Of a stretch of 64,000 nt of DNA, positions 55,503 through 64,000 are shown one piece after another. The number at the start of each line of letters is the position of its first letter. Position 1 is the stretch's first letter. The position numbers were made by a program, and so were the translations under genes. The notes under the pieces are model-generated. The model saw only the letters and a list, made by a program, of their open reading frames with translations. It was not told the DNA's origin and made no database searches. This DNA is from Aquimarina sp. Aq78 (GTDB lineage Bacteria; Bacteroidota; Bacteroidia; Flavobacteriales; Flavobacteriaceae). The stretch lies in the NCBI RefSeq assembly GCF_900299525.1, contig NZ_OMKA01000029.1, forward strand, positions 546,986-610,985, in the 5' to 3' direction.

Positions 55503-56780
55503 TTATTTGGTAGATTTTTTCTCTTTCTCGGTAGTTACCTTATCTCCTGTTTTAAGTATTTTGGTAACCACATTATAGGGCCCTGTTATAACCTCATCTC
55601 CTTCTTTCAATCCGCTAGTTATCTCAATATTACTATCATCCTGGATACCTGTTTTTATCACTCTTAATTTTGCTGTTTCGCCATTCTTAACGAACACACA
55701 TTCGAATTTTTTATTGGTATCTGATGAGATTTTATCCTTAGATGAGATTTCTTTTATAGCTGAAGTATCATTTTTAATTACTATTGAGCTTATAGGAACT
55801 CCTATTACATCCTTTCTTTTATCAGTAATAACATCGACTGTAGCTGTCATACCTGGTCTAAACGGAGAATAGTTTTCGGGTTTACCTTCTGTTAAATCGG
55901 CATATGATTCTTCCAGAATTCGAACTTTCACTCTAAAATTAGTTACCTGATCTGCACTTACAGCATTTTCTGCAGAGTTAGCGATTTCTGTAACAATTCC
56001 TTTAAATTGTTTCTTTAGATAAGCATCTACTTCAACAATAGTAGAGTCAGCGATTGAAACTTTAACGATATCATTTTCATTCACATCTACTTCTACTTCC
56101 ATATTACTAAGGTCAGCAACACGTACAATCTCTGTACCCGCCATTTGTTGAGTACCTACTACTCTTTCTCCAAGTTCTACAGACAACTTAGAAATTGTAC
56201 CAGTCATCGGGGCATATATCGTAGTTCTGCTTAAATTATCTTTGGCTTCATTAACAGTTGCCTGAGCACTTCTTACATTATAATATGCCGATTGTTTAGC
56301 AGCTTCTGCTCCTTCATATGCCGAGATTGATCTATCCCAATCTGCTTTAGAAATCACTCCTTTGTCAAACAATGCTTTATTACGATCATAGCTTAGTTTT
56401 GATTCTTTTAAACTAGCTTCGGCCTGTCTTAATCCTGCTCTTACATTTTCTAATGCCGCCTGAGATCTGTTTAATCCAGATTGAATAATATCTGGATTTA
56501 TACGAACCAAAAGATCTCCTTTTTGAACTTGTTGGCCTTCTTTGATTGGCAAGTCGATAATCTCTCCCGATACTTCTGAAGAAAGTTTAACCTCTACTTC
56601 GGGTTGTATTTTACCCGTAGCCGAAACAGTTTCTACAATATCAATTTTCTCAATTTTGGTAACTGATACTTCTTTAAAGTTTCCGCTTTCACCAAACCAT
56701 CCAGCTTTTTTACCATAAACGAGTAGTACAATTACAACAGCAACTATACCTAAAATGAAGAGTAATTTTTTTTTATTCAT
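55503..56780 (-). CDS. Efflux periplasmic adaptor (HlyD/MacA type), adaptor 2
   Basis: 425 residues from the ATG at 56780; a longer start at 56819 would add a non-signal extension. Membrane-anchored adaptor (LLFILGIVAVVIVLLVYG), with the biotinyl-lipoyl-like halves EVSGEIIDLPIKEGQQVQKG and IYAPMTGTISKLSVELGERV, a coiled-coil hairpin between them (SQAALENVRAGLRQAEASLKE) and a beta-barrel plus membrane-proximal domain. A MacA-like link between inner-membrane ABC permeases and TolC. It is the last gene of the efflux operon and has a relative at 58482-59600. Confidence 0.93.
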   Translation of the reverse strand: MNKKKLLFILGIVAVVIVLLVYGKKAGWFGESGNFKEVSVTKIEKIDIVETVSATGKIQPEVEVKLSSEVSGEIIDLPIKEGQQVQKGDLLVRINPDIIQSGLNRSQAALENVRAGLRQAEASLKESKLSYDRNKALFDKGVISKADWDRSISAYEGAEAAKQSAYYNVRSAQATVNEAKDNLSRTTIYAPMTGTISKLSVELGERVVGTQQMAGTEIVRVADLSNMEVEVDVNENDIVKVSIADSTIVEVDAYLKKQFKGIVTEIANSAENAVSADQVTNFRVKVRILEESYADLTEGKPENYSPFRPGMTATVDVITDKRKDVIGVPISSIVIKNDTSAIKEISSKDKISSDTNKKFECVFVKNGETAKLRVIKTGIQDDSNIEITSGLKEGDEVITGPYNVVTKILKTGDKVTTEKEKKSTK

Positions 56781-56860
56781 GACGTACTTTAACGTTAATT
56801 CTATTCTATGAAAATACAATCTTTTTCTATATAGCAGCCAAAAAATCGAATGCCACTATT

Positions 56861-58309
56861 CTATAATTTTATATCAGCGATCTTTATTCCGAAATAAAGT
56901 TCTAGCACTTTTAATTTAAAAATATAATCAAATTTATTTTGTACTTCCTGGCTCTGAGCATTTTCTAATCTAAATTTTGATTGACTAAAATCAAATGCAT
57001 TAGTTAGTCCTACATCATAACGATCTTTTGCATATTCATATGCTCTTTCCTGAGCCTTTACAGAAACCTGAGCAGCTTCATATGCCTCTGCAGCTCCTTT
57101 TGCATCAAGATATGCCTGGTATACGTTACTATCCAAATCCAATTCTGCTTGTTCTAATTGAAATTCTGTACGCTTTACATTAACCTTATTTCTTTTTACA
57201 GCATTCCTTGCAGAAAATCCATTGAAAATTGGTACCTGAAGAGATAATCCATAAGAAATCCCATCGTTAGTATACAACTGATCAATATATGATGCAGCAT
57301 TCTGTTCTACAAGAAGTAGATTAGGGCTCTGACCAATAACATTCTGCCCTGTTGCTTCTACAACACCAATACTTTGAGTTGTTACAGGGTTATTCTCATC
57401 CAAAATACGTGCAAAAGATTTAGCTCCTGATTCTCTTGTATTATAATTAAAAGAACCATTTAATGTAGGATAGTATGCTCCTCTTGCAATTTCAAGGTCT
57501 TTTTCTGCTATAAGTTTATTCTGCTCGGCAATCTGTACTTCGTATCTTGATTCTCTGGCCTGAGCAATCACTTGATCTATAGGTTTATCTAACATTTCTG
57601 ATCCGGGAACCAGATACTCTTGTTCTATAATATCAAAATCTTCGTAATTTTTAATCAGCAACCGTTGTGCTAATCCAATTAATGCAATCTGCACAGCATT
57701 TTCTGCCTGCACAATTCTAGTTAATTCATCTGCCGAAGTTGCTTCAATTTCGAGAAGATCACCTTGAGGCAACACTCCTGCTTCTACAAGATCTTTAGTA
57801 CGTTGTAATTGTTCTAATGTAATCTCGTGCTGTTTCTCTACTACTTTTAATGATTCTTTGTTTAAAAGGACCTGCAAATAACTATTTGCAACAAATAACG
57901 CGATATCATCTTTAGACTTACCGAGGTTATATTGACTTAGTAGTTTATTAAGTTTTGCTCTTTGAAATCTTTTTATATTTCTTAAACCACCAAATATGGT
58001 TATTCCAGCACTTATATTATAATTAGAACTTCTAAATGTCTGTGTTTTATTTTCGTTTGTAATAGGATCTGTTGATAAACCAGAACTCCAAAAGTTAGAA
58101 GCAGATGCGTTTAACGTAGGTAGAAAATTTCCTATAGCATCAATCCTATCAATTTCTGTTGCCTCTACATCTAATGCTGATTGCTTTATCGCAATATTAT
58201 TTTCTAAAGCATATTCTACACATTCGCGTAATGTCCACTTCTTTTCTTGTGCCTGAGTTTCTAGCACTCCAAAAAATGTAATGCATAAAATTAAAATTCT
58301 AACTCTCAT
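56861..58309 (-). CDS. TolC family outer-membrane efflux protein
   Basis: 482 residues from the ATG at 58309, which gives signal peptide LILCITFFGVLETQAQ; the longer start adds no signal. KKWTLRECVEYALENNIAIKQ at the start is the OEP signature, with long heptad-rich helices (for example LEIARGAYYPTLNGSFNY and QVSVKAQERAYEYAKDRYDVG) of the tunnel. It gives the outer-membrane exit duct for the ABC efflux system encoded around it. Lies between two adaptor genes. Confidence 0.95.
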   Translation of the reverse strand: MRVRILILCITFFGVLETQAQEKKWTLRECVEYALENNIAIKQSALDVEATEIDRIDAIGNFLPTLNASASNFWSSGLSTDPITNENKTQTFRSSNYNISAGITIFGGLRNIKRFQRAKLNKLLSQYNLGKSKDDIALFVANSYLQVLLNKESLKVVEKQHEITLEQLQRTKDLVEAGVLPQGDLLEIEATSADELTRIVQAENAVQIALIGLAQRLLIKNYEDFDIIEQEYLVPGSEMLDKPIDQVIAQARESRYEVQIAEQNKLIAEKDLEIARGAYYPTLNGSFNYNTRESGAKSFARILDENNPVTTQSIGVVEATGQNVIGQSPNLLLVEQNAASYIDQLYTNDGISYGLSLQVPIFNGFSARNAVKRNKVNVKRTEFQLEQAELDLDSNVYQAYLDAKGAAEAYEAAQVSVKAQERAYEYAKDRYDVGLTNAFDFSQSKFRLENAQSQEVQNKFDYIFKLKVLELYFGIKIADIKL

Positions 58310-58481
58310 AAGTTTAAAATCTATAGTGTCCTTTTGTGACGAGAACTTGCCTAAATCTTTTACTATTATTTTCATACTATGGTATAGGTATATATTTGAT
58401 TGATGTTGTTACAGATTATTTAAAAAAATATTTTTAATTACCTAACTACTATCAAAAATATTGTTTTAAAACATGCTGGTT

Positions 58482-59600
58482 TTAACCTTTTTCATCTTCT
58501 TTTTTAATTGGCTCGGTTTTATTCCAAACTTTAATATCATCTTCTTCAGTTATTCCTGATAGGATCTCAACATTAATGCCATCAGAAATACCAATCTCAA
58601 CATCTTTTCTTTCAAACTTTTGATCTCCCGTTTGTACTTCTACATAAGGGTCTTCTGTTTCTTTATCAAATTGTAAAAGGGCTTCTTTTACAGCGAGAAT
58701 ATCATTCTTTGTTTCCAAAACAATTGAAGCATTTGCACTATATCCTGCTCTTATAAAGTATGATTTATCCAGAAAAACTTCACCTTCAATTTTAAACTGA
58801 ACTGCTCCTTGTTCTTCATCTCCTTTTGGTGCAATGAATTTTAGTTTTGCATCAAATTCTTTATCTCGAATTGCTCCCAGACTAACTTTTAGAGGCATAT
58901 CAATTTTTAATTTATTCACCTCTGCTTCATCTACTTTTCCTTCAAAAATCATTTTGTTCAAATCTGCAATTGTAGCAATTGTGGTTCCATCGTTAAAGTT
59001 ATTACTTTCGATCACCTGATCTCCTTCTTTAACAGGAATCTCAAGGATTGTTCCTGATACAGTTGCACGTATATTAGTATTAGCTGTAGAAGAACCTCCT
59101 GCAGAACCCAATCGTATGATCTGAAGATCGCTCTGAGCATTTGAAAGGTCTTGTTTTGCCTGATTATATCTTAGATCTACAGTATTAAAATCCTGACTAG
59201 AGATTACTCCTTTATCAAAAAGCGCTTTATTTCTATCGTACTCTACCTTAGAATTATTCAGAACAATTTGCGCATTTTTAACACGTCCTCTGGCACTGTT
59301 TAAGGATTGTTCATTAGGCACTACTTTTACTTTGGCTATTAAGTCTCCGGTTTTTATTGCTGCTCCTTCTTCAACATAAATCTTTTCTATAATTCCTGAG
59401 ATCTGGGGTTTGATTGCCACTTCATCTTCTGGAACCACTTTTCCTGTTGCTACTGTTTTTTCTTCAATAGAAGTTTTAAACGCTTTTTCTGTAGTAAATA
59501 CAATCGGTGATTTGCTATTAGAATCTAGAAGGTACTTACCTGAAAAACCAAGTAAGGCCACGAAAACTACAACTAGTAAAATTTTAAAAAACTTTTTCAT
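58482..59600 (-). CDS. Efflux periplasmic adaptor (HlyD/MacA type), adaptor 1
   Basis: A 372-residue membrane-anchored adaptor (IILLVVVFVALLGFSGKYL-like N-terminus). Lipoyl-like halves QISGIIEKIYVEEGAAIKTG and RATVSGTILEIPVKEGDQV, coiled-coil hairpin in between (KVEYDRNKALFDKGVISSQ). It is related to the adaptor at 55503-56780, both having NKALFDKGVIS in the hairpin, but is shorter. It follows the permeases and precedes tolC, so it is likely the cognate adaptor of the pump. Confidence 0.93.
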   Translation of the reverse strand: MKKFFKILLVVVFVALLGFSGKYLLDSNSKSPIVFTTEKAFKTSIEEKTVATGKVVPEDEVAIKPQISGIIEKIYVEEGAAIKTGDLIAKVKVVPNEQSLNSARGRVKNAQIVLNNSKVEYDRNKALFDKGVISSQDFNTVDLRYNQAKQDLSNAQSDLQIIRLGSAGGSSTANTNIRATVSGTILEIPVKEGDQVIESNNFNDGTTIATIADLNKMIFEGKVDEAEVNKLKIDMPLKVSLGAIRDKEFDAKLKFIAPKGDEEQGAVQFKIEGEVFLDKSYFIRAGYSANASIVLETKNDILAVKEALLQFDKETEDPYVEVQTGDQKFERKDVEIGISDGINVEILSGITEEDDIKVWNKTEPIKKEDEKG

Positions 59601-59630
59601 TTTGATTGATGATTATTCTGGTTATTTATT

Positions 59631-60893
59631 TTATTCTTCTCTTAATGCTTCTATTGGTTTTATACTTACTGCTTTTTGTGCTGGAATAAGTCCTATTAAC
59701 GTTCCTAACAACACTATTGACAATAATGCTCCTGCTACCGCAAAGAAATCGACTGTAGGATTTAAAATGGGCACATCATCATTATTACCAATTGCAGTAT
59801 TGATACCCCAAAGTAACAGTGTACCAAAAATAAAACCTAATAATCCTGCTATAAAAGTAAGCAATACAGACTCTAACATGATTTGCCCTCTTACTTCTGC
59901 TGGTGTCGCCCCCAATGCTCTACGCACTCCAATCTCTCTTGTACGCTCTTTAACTGTAATTAAAAGAACATTACCTATTGCAATTACTCCTGCAATAAGT
60001 GTAGCTATTCCTACGATATAGGTAATCAAACGCATACCACCCAGAAATCCATTAATTTTCGCTACTTCTTCGCCTAGATTAAAACTCCCAAAAGCCTGAG
60101 TGTCATCTGGGTGCACATTATGCATTCTCTTAAGCGTAGTTTTTATTGTAGTTTCTGTATTTACTATATTCTTATCTGGTTTGGCGGTGATTACCATCCA
60201 GGATATATTTTGACCTTGGTTAAAAATTGTTTGAAATGTTGTGAATGGCAGAAAAATAGAATCATCTCCTTCAAATCCAGATTGAGTAGGTTTATATACT
60301 CCTATTACTTTGAAATAAATTCCATTTATTCTCACAAAGTCTCCTACTGCCTCTTCATCTTTATCATAGAATTGCTTATAGATATCTTCACCAATCACAC
60401 AGACCTTACGTTCATATTTTATATCTTCTTCATTAATAAATCTCCCTCCATCAAATATTTTTTTCTTTGATACTTTGTCGATCGTTGGATAATCACCAAA
60501 CACCTTAAATGCTCCTGACTTAGAACCTTTTACAAATTGCCCTGGTGGGGTTCCCCATTGACCAGTAACGTTACGAGGGGCGATATACTCAATATCATCG
60601 ACCTGAGATTTTAATGTTTCTACATCATTTAATGTGAGTTGCATTCGTCTCCCTCTTTTAAAACCTTCGTTAGGTATACTGGTTTGTTGCCCCCAAACAA
60701 ACATCGTGTTGGTTGCAAAATCATTAAACTGACTTCTAAAACTATTATCCAAGCCCTTAGCCATCCCCAAAAGAAACACAAATAAAAACACTCCCCAGGT
60801 TACCCCGATAACTGTAATTATGGTTCTTATTTTATTCTTACGAATAGCTCCATAAATTTCTTGCCAGGTATCTCTTTCAAATATAAATTTCAT
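59631..60893 (-). CDS. ABC transporter permease, MacB/FtsX type, 2
   Basis: A 420-residue permease without a fused ATPase. The N-terminus has a cytoplasmic start and first membrane helix (TIITVIGVTWGVFLFVFLLGMAKGL), a large periplasmic MacB-like domain (about 60-280), then three membrane helices (IVGIATLIAGVIAIGNVLLITVK, MLESVLLTFIAGLLGFIFG, FFAVAGALLSIVLLGTLIGL) and the closing PAQKAVSIKPIEALREE typical of the FtsX family. It uses the ATPase at 62133. Paralog of the next gene. Confidence 0.94.
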   Translation of the reverse strand: MKFIFERDTWQEIYGAIRKNKIRTIITVIGVTWGVFLFVFLLGMAKGLDNSFRSQFNDFATNTMFVWGQQTSIPNEGFKRGRRMQLTLNDVETLKSQVDDIEYIAPRNVTGQWGTPPGQFVKGSKSGAFKVFGDYPTIDKVSKKKIFDGGRFINEEDIKYERKVCVIGEDIYKQFYDKDEEAVGDFVRINGIYFKVIGVYKPTQSGFEGDDSIFLPFTTFQTIFNQGQNISWMVITAKPDKNIVNTETTIKTTLKRMHNVHPDDTQAFGSFNLGEEVAKINGFLGGMRLITYIVGIATLIAGVIAIGNVLLITVKERTREIGVRRALGATPAEVRGQIMLESVLLTFIAGLLGFIFGTLLLWGINTAIGNNDDVPILNPTVDFFAVAGALLSIVLLGTLIGLIPAQKAVSIKPIEALREE

Positions 60894-60910
60894 ACCAATT
60901 CGATTTTTAG

Positions 60911-62140
60911 TTATTCATCTCTCAATGCAATTATAGGCTTTATTCTTGCTGCTCTTCTTGCTGGAATATATCCCGCTAAAAGACCAAAAAATATCAATAT
61001 TATTGTTGCAGTCATAATAATACCTGTATCAACTTTAGGGTTAAGAATAAAGAACTCTTCCAGGTTGTTACCTATAAGTTTTAATGCCAAAATCCCTAAA
61101 ATTAATCCAAGATATCCTGCAACAGATGTTATCAGAACTGATTCTTGAAGCACCATAGCTATGATTGATTTTGGTGATGCTCCCAGTGCTTTTCTGATTC
61201 CTAATTCTTTGGTACGTTCTTTAACACTAAATGTCATGATATTACCAATACCAATAACTCCAGAGATTAGAGTCCCTATACCTACAACAAATATGATCAT
61301 ATAAATACCTCCAAGAATAACCATAGTTTCTTTAATATCTTCTGCAAAACTTCGTACCCTGATTGCACTTTGATCATCTGGGGCTACTTTAAATTTTTCT
61401 TTAAAATCTTCTTCAATTTTTTTAGAAAATGCAATAGCCTGCTCGGTACTCATAGCCATATTATAAGATAGGTTTATCTGATTAATATGATCATTATTTC
61501 CATAGAGTAATTGAACAGTTTTATATGGCATATAGATTATTCGCTCTTCATTATCACCGCCACTATCTTGAAAAACTCCAATTATTTTATAGGCTATCCC
61601 ATCTACATTTAACATTTTACCTAAGGCCTTTTCATTTTTAAAAAGATCTTTCTCTACTAATCTACCAATAACAATGTTCTTGGTACGCTCGTTAACATCT
61701 GATTCATTAAGATATCGTCCGTTCATCATTATGGTTTTCTCAAGATATTGATGATCTGGATGCACAGCTCTTATGCTATAGCTACCAGATTCTTTCTTAT
61801 ATTTTGCAGAACCATTTCTATATATTCTTGGGGTAGCAAACTCAACCTTGCCTATATAATTACTTTTTATAAATTCGAAATCTTCATTTTTAAACTGAAT
61901 TCTTCTATTTTCCTGAAAGCCTTTATACGCTTTTGATGTATTTCCTCCACGAATGAATATGATATTTTGAGCGTCATCTACAAAACTGCTTAAAAAACTA
62001 TTGAGAAGACCATTACCCAGTCCTAACAGAATGGTAAAGATCAGGATTCCTAAAGCCACTGTAAACCCAGAAAGGAATGTACGTAGCTTATTTTTTCCTA
62101 TAGCTTCAAATATTTCACCCCATCTATCTCTATCAAACAT
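60911..62140 (-). CDS. ABC transporter permease, MacB/FtsX type, 1
   Basis: A 409-residue permease similar in build to the one at 59631-60893: first helix FTVALGILIFTILLGLGNGL, MacB-like periplasmic part, three C-terminal helices and the ending PARRAARIKPIIALRDE. Its start overlaps the end of the ATPase gene by 8 bp, showing tight coupling. The two permeases could form a heterodimer with the single ATPase. Confidence 0.94.
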   Translation of the reverse strand: MFDRDRWGEIFEAIGKNKLRTFLSGFTVALGILIFTILLGLGNGLLNSFLSSFVDDAQNIIFIRGGNTSKAYKGFQENRRIQFKNEDFEFIKSNYIGKVEFATPRIYRNGSAKYKKESGSYSIRAVHPDHQYLEKTIMMNGRYLNESDVNERTKNIVIGRLVEKDLFKNEKALGKMLNVDGIAYKIIGVFQDSGGDNEERIIYMPYKTVQLLYGNNDHINQINLSYNMAMSTEQAIAFSKKIEEDFKEKFKVAPDDQSAIRVRSFAEDIKETMVILGGIYMIIFVVGIGTLISGVIGIGNIMTFSVKERTKELGIRKALGASPKSIIAMVLQESVLITSVAGYLGLILGILALKLIGNNLEEFFILNPKVDTGIIMTATIILIFFGLLAGYIPARRAARIKPIIALRDE

Positions 62141-62834
62141 ATTGAGATGCTCTAACTTGTTCTACTTCTTTATCTTCAACAATAACACCATCTTTAAGGT
62201 GTACTATACGTTTACACATATCAGCAATATCTGGTTCGTGAGTTACTACTAATATTGTTTTGCCTTCATCATTAATATTCTGAATGATATCCATTACTTC
62301 GTACGAAGTTTTACTATCCAAAGCTCCTGTGGGCTCATCTGCCAATAACACTTTAGGATCTGCAGCTAATGCTCTGGCAATTGCTACACGTTGTTTTTGT
62401 CCTCCGGAAAGCTCACTTGGTAGGTGGGTTGCCCATTCTGCCAATCCTACTTTGCTAAGATAATCCATTGCTGTATCAATTCTTTCTTTTCGTTTTTTGC
62501 GTTGGTAGTACAATGGAAGGGCAACATTTTCTAAAGCTGTCTTGTAGTTAATCAAATTGAAAGATTGAAAAACAAATCCTAAAAATTTGTTACGATACTG
62601 TGCTGCTTTAGTTTCGTTTAATCCTTTTATAGGAACTTCATCTAAAAAATAGCTTCCGCTATCGGCCTCATCTAACATTCCTAAGATATTTAACAATGTA
62701 GATTTTCCAGAACCCGAAGATCCCATTATAGCGACCAACTCGCCCTCTTTTACATTAAAATCTATTCCTTTAAGTACATGAAGCGAATTGCTTCCCATTT
62801 GGTAAGATTTATGTAAGTCTTTTATTTCAATCAT
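62133..62834 (-). CDS. ABC transporter ATP-binding protein, LolD/MacB type
   Basis: A 233-residue ATPase with Walker A GSSGSGKST, the Q-loop FVFQSFNLI, the signature LSGGQKQRVAIARALA, Walker B VLLADEPTGALD and the His switch VVTHEPD. It powers the two downstream permeases and is the first gene of the six-gene efflux operon: ATPase, permease, permease, adaptor, TolC, adaptor. Substrate could be a peptide, siderophore or toxic compound; not predictable. Confidence 0.95.
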   Translation of the reverse strand: MIEIKDLHKSYQMGSNSLHVLKGIDFNVKEGELVAIMGSSGSGKSTLLNILGMLDEADSGSYFLDEVPIKGLNETKAAQYRNKFLGFVFQSFNLINYKTALENVALPLYYQRKKRKERIDTAMDYLSKVGLAEWATHLPSELSGGQKQRVAIARALAADPKVLLADEPTGALDSKTSYEVMDIIQNINDEGKTILVVTHEPDIADMCKRIVHLKDGVIVEDKEVEQVRASQYV

Positions 62835-62896
62835 AATACTGGATTAAGATTTGCAAGGCAAAATACCTTAGTAAAACTGAGACACACTAGCCTAAA

Positions 62897-62912
62897 AATA
62901 CTGTATAGTATT
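62897..62912. promoter_or_regulatory. Short dyad AATACTGTATAGTATT upstream of the efflux operon
   Basis: AATACT / AGTATT separated by GTAT, 62 bp before the ATPase start on the minus strand; could be an operator. The rest of the 212-bp gap has no recognised feature. Confidence 0.3.
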
Positions 62913-63046
62913 AGATCAATCTTACAGTTTTCCCCTGAAGACTTATTGATTGGTTAGTGTCGTCTTGTTACATAAGACTAGCTACATGGTATTTTTGTTA
63001 CAGCTTTTCTTGTTATGAAAATGTTAAAAAATTAAGAACTCTTTAA

Positions 63047-63280
63047 TTATGGCTTTTTTGTAGTTGTCGATTTTCTTTTATTTCTATAAATAAAATACCC
63101 CACAACTCCTATTAAGATATATGGTACAACCATTAGGTATACAATACCATTATTGATTCCTTTTGCTGTTTCCTGCCCCTCTTCGTTCTCCAAAACTGCT
63201 CTGCACATTGCACATTGTGCCTCTACCGGGATGGTAAATATCAAAAAAAGAATTAGTATGTAAAAAACTTTTATTCGCAT
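63047..63280 (-). CDS. Small CxxC membrane protein, respiratory assembly neighbourhood
   Basis: A 77-residue protein with a signal-like N-terminus (FYILILFLIFTIPVEAQ), a CxxC motif in AQCAMCRAV just after it, then one membrane helix (GIVYLMVVPYILIGVVGYFIY) and a basic tail. It is encoded 15 bp after the DUF420 gene, so the CxxC may be exposed to the periplasm for copper or thiol handling in cytochrome-oxidase assembly; this is inference from context. No named family recognised. Confidence 0.7.
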   Translation of the reverse strand: MRIKVFYILILFLIFTIPVEAQCAMCRAVLENEEGQETAKGINNGIVYLMVVPYILIGVVGYFIYRNKRKSTTTKKP

Positions 63281-63295
63281 AAATATGTATTCAAA

Positions 63296-63844
63296 CTAAA
63301 CATAATATGGTGATATCATAAAGTACACAATCACTCCTGTAACGGCTACATATAACCAAATCGGAAATGTAATTCTCGCAATTTTTTTATGCCTATCAAA
63401 TCGTTTCGCTAGTGCTCTTACATAAGTAATCAATACAAAAGGAATAACAACAACAGACAGGATTATATGAGTGACCAAAATAAAATAATATACATATCGT
63501 ATCGTTCCTTCTCCTCCAAATCGAGTAGAATCACTAGTCATATGATACGCGATATACATCAATAAAAACAACACCGAACATAAAATAGCTGTTTTCATGA
63601 GCTTCTCATGCAATGCAATATTCTTATTTTTTATTGCCCATAAAGCAGCTAGTAAAATCACAGCGGTTAAACCATTAATAGTTGCATATATTGGGGGTAA
63701 AAAAGTAAGGGGTTGCACATCAAACCCAAGTTTTCTCAGATTAACTCCAAATAATGCTGCTACTGCAAGAGGAATAAAAACCGATAAAATTACAATCCAT
63801 TTATTGTATTTTTTTTCTACATCTGATTGGTTGTTGTTACTCAT
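63296..63844 (-). CDS. DUF420 family membrane protein (cytochrome-oxidase assembly type)
   Basis: A 182-residue protein with about five membrane segments. Features: PLTFLPPIYATINGLTAVILLAALWAI, ALHEKLMKTAILCSVLFLLMYI with His, then YHMTSDSTRFGGEG and TRFGGEGTIRYVYYFILVTHIILS. DUF420/CtaM proteins are needed for cytochrome-oxidase biogenesis or activity. Overlaps the end of the upstream gene (SCO-like) by 8 bp and precedes the small CxxC protein. Confidence 0.9.
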   Translation of the reverse strand: MSNNNQSDVEKKYNKWIVILSVFIPLAVAALFGVNLRKLGFDVQPLTFLPPIYATINGLTAVILLAALWAIKNKNIALHEKLMKTAILCSVLFLLMYIAYHMTSDSTRFGGEGTIRYVYYFILVTHIILSVVVIPFVLITYVRALAKRFDRHKKIARITFPIWLYVAVTGVIVYFMISPYYV

Positions 63845-64000
63845 TCTTATCTAATAGTTTCTTTATATCTTCTAATAAAATAGTTATTTGTTCTTCTTCT
63901 CCATTTTCATCTACTTTTTCCTTTACCCCAATTGTTCCTCTATAATAAATAATAGGATTACCTGACGCATCATATCTAGATCTTATATATCCTTCCTGAT
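63837..64000 (-). CDS. Partial gene, C-terminal end of a probable SCO1/SenC family protein
   Basis: Only the last 53 codons or so are inside the window (5' end beyond the right edge). The frame reads EGYIRSRYDASGNPIIYYRG followed by an acidic segment and a closing LEDIKKLLDKNE. The RSRYDxxGNPIIYYR pattern is that of the C-terminal strand of flavobacterial SCO copper-chaperone proteins, and position next to DUF420 supports it, but the catalytic CxxxC lies outside the window. Stop codon 63837-63839 overlaps the DUF420 start. Confidence 0.65.
   Translation of the reverse strand, partial: QEGYIRSRYDASGNPIIYYRGTIGVKEKVDENGEEEQITILLEDIKKLLDKNE

Overview
The window is about 64 kb of AT-rich chromosomal DNA from a member of Bacteroidota, almost certainly a marine flavobacterium of the Aquimarina/Tenacibaculum type. 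The evidence is a type IX secretion sorting domain, a PorP/SprF-like protein, an HPPK-deoxynucleoside kinase fusion, the uppS-bamA-ompH-ompH-murI block, lipoproteins and secreted proteins ending their signal peptides in xAQ, and promoters of the TTG/TAnnTTTG type. The genus is an inference. I saw no rRNA, tRNA, CRISPR array, intact transposase or prophage.

Layout. 1-8.4 kb: the 3' end of a MAM-repeat T9SS cargo protein, an M19 dipeptidase lipoprotein, folK fused to a dNK, a VUT/YhhQ transporter, an AsmA-like protein and an astacin-type metalloprotease lipoprotein. 8.4-9.2 kb: a gene-free stretch with REP-like and inverted repeats. 9.2-13.3 kb: a duplicated two-gene cassette, each copy a secreted beta-helix-like protein followed by a small secreted protein. 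13.3-18.6 kb: LysE exporter, PLP decarboxylase, DUF2797 protein, GH3-family adenylating enzyme and a small secreted protein.

18.7-27.3 kb (mostly minus strand): clpX, clpP, tig, a small membrane protein, SGNH-hydrolase lipoprotein plus FadL-type porin, alpha/beta hydrolase and pdxJ. 27.4-35.5 kb (plus strand): a core envelope block of CBS protein, nadK, DUF6089 barrel, uppS, bamA, two Skp/OmpH chaperones and murI. 35.6-38.9 kb: an orphan RiPP/lanthipeptide-like precursor next to a LytTR response regulator and a TPR-containing histidine kinase. 39.1-41.9 kb: a VWA lipoprotein, a rhodanese and a PorP/SprF-like protein.

42.4-50.7 kb: an Nfu Fe-S carrier with a duplicated N-domain, an AraC regulator, the one-carbon cluster glyA-gcvP-gcvT-gcvH and a dodecin-like protein. 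50.8-54.8 kb: a DUF255 thioredoxin-fold lipoprotein and two related 235-residue secreted proteins. 54.7-64 kb (minus strand): tsaB, a six-gene MacAB-TolC-like efflux operon (ATPase, two permeases, two adaptors, one TolC) and the end of a respiratory assembly cluster (SCO, DUF420, small CxxC membrane protein).

Most of the window is ordinary flavobacterial core genome. The least explained parts are the Cys/Gly-rich precursor peptide at 35.6-35.8 kb, the duplicated beta-helix cassette, and a nearly identical 19-bp palindrome found about 160 bp upstream of two secreted-protein genes (18.1 and 53.9 kb). All calls come from reading translations and sequence by eye; no database search was run.
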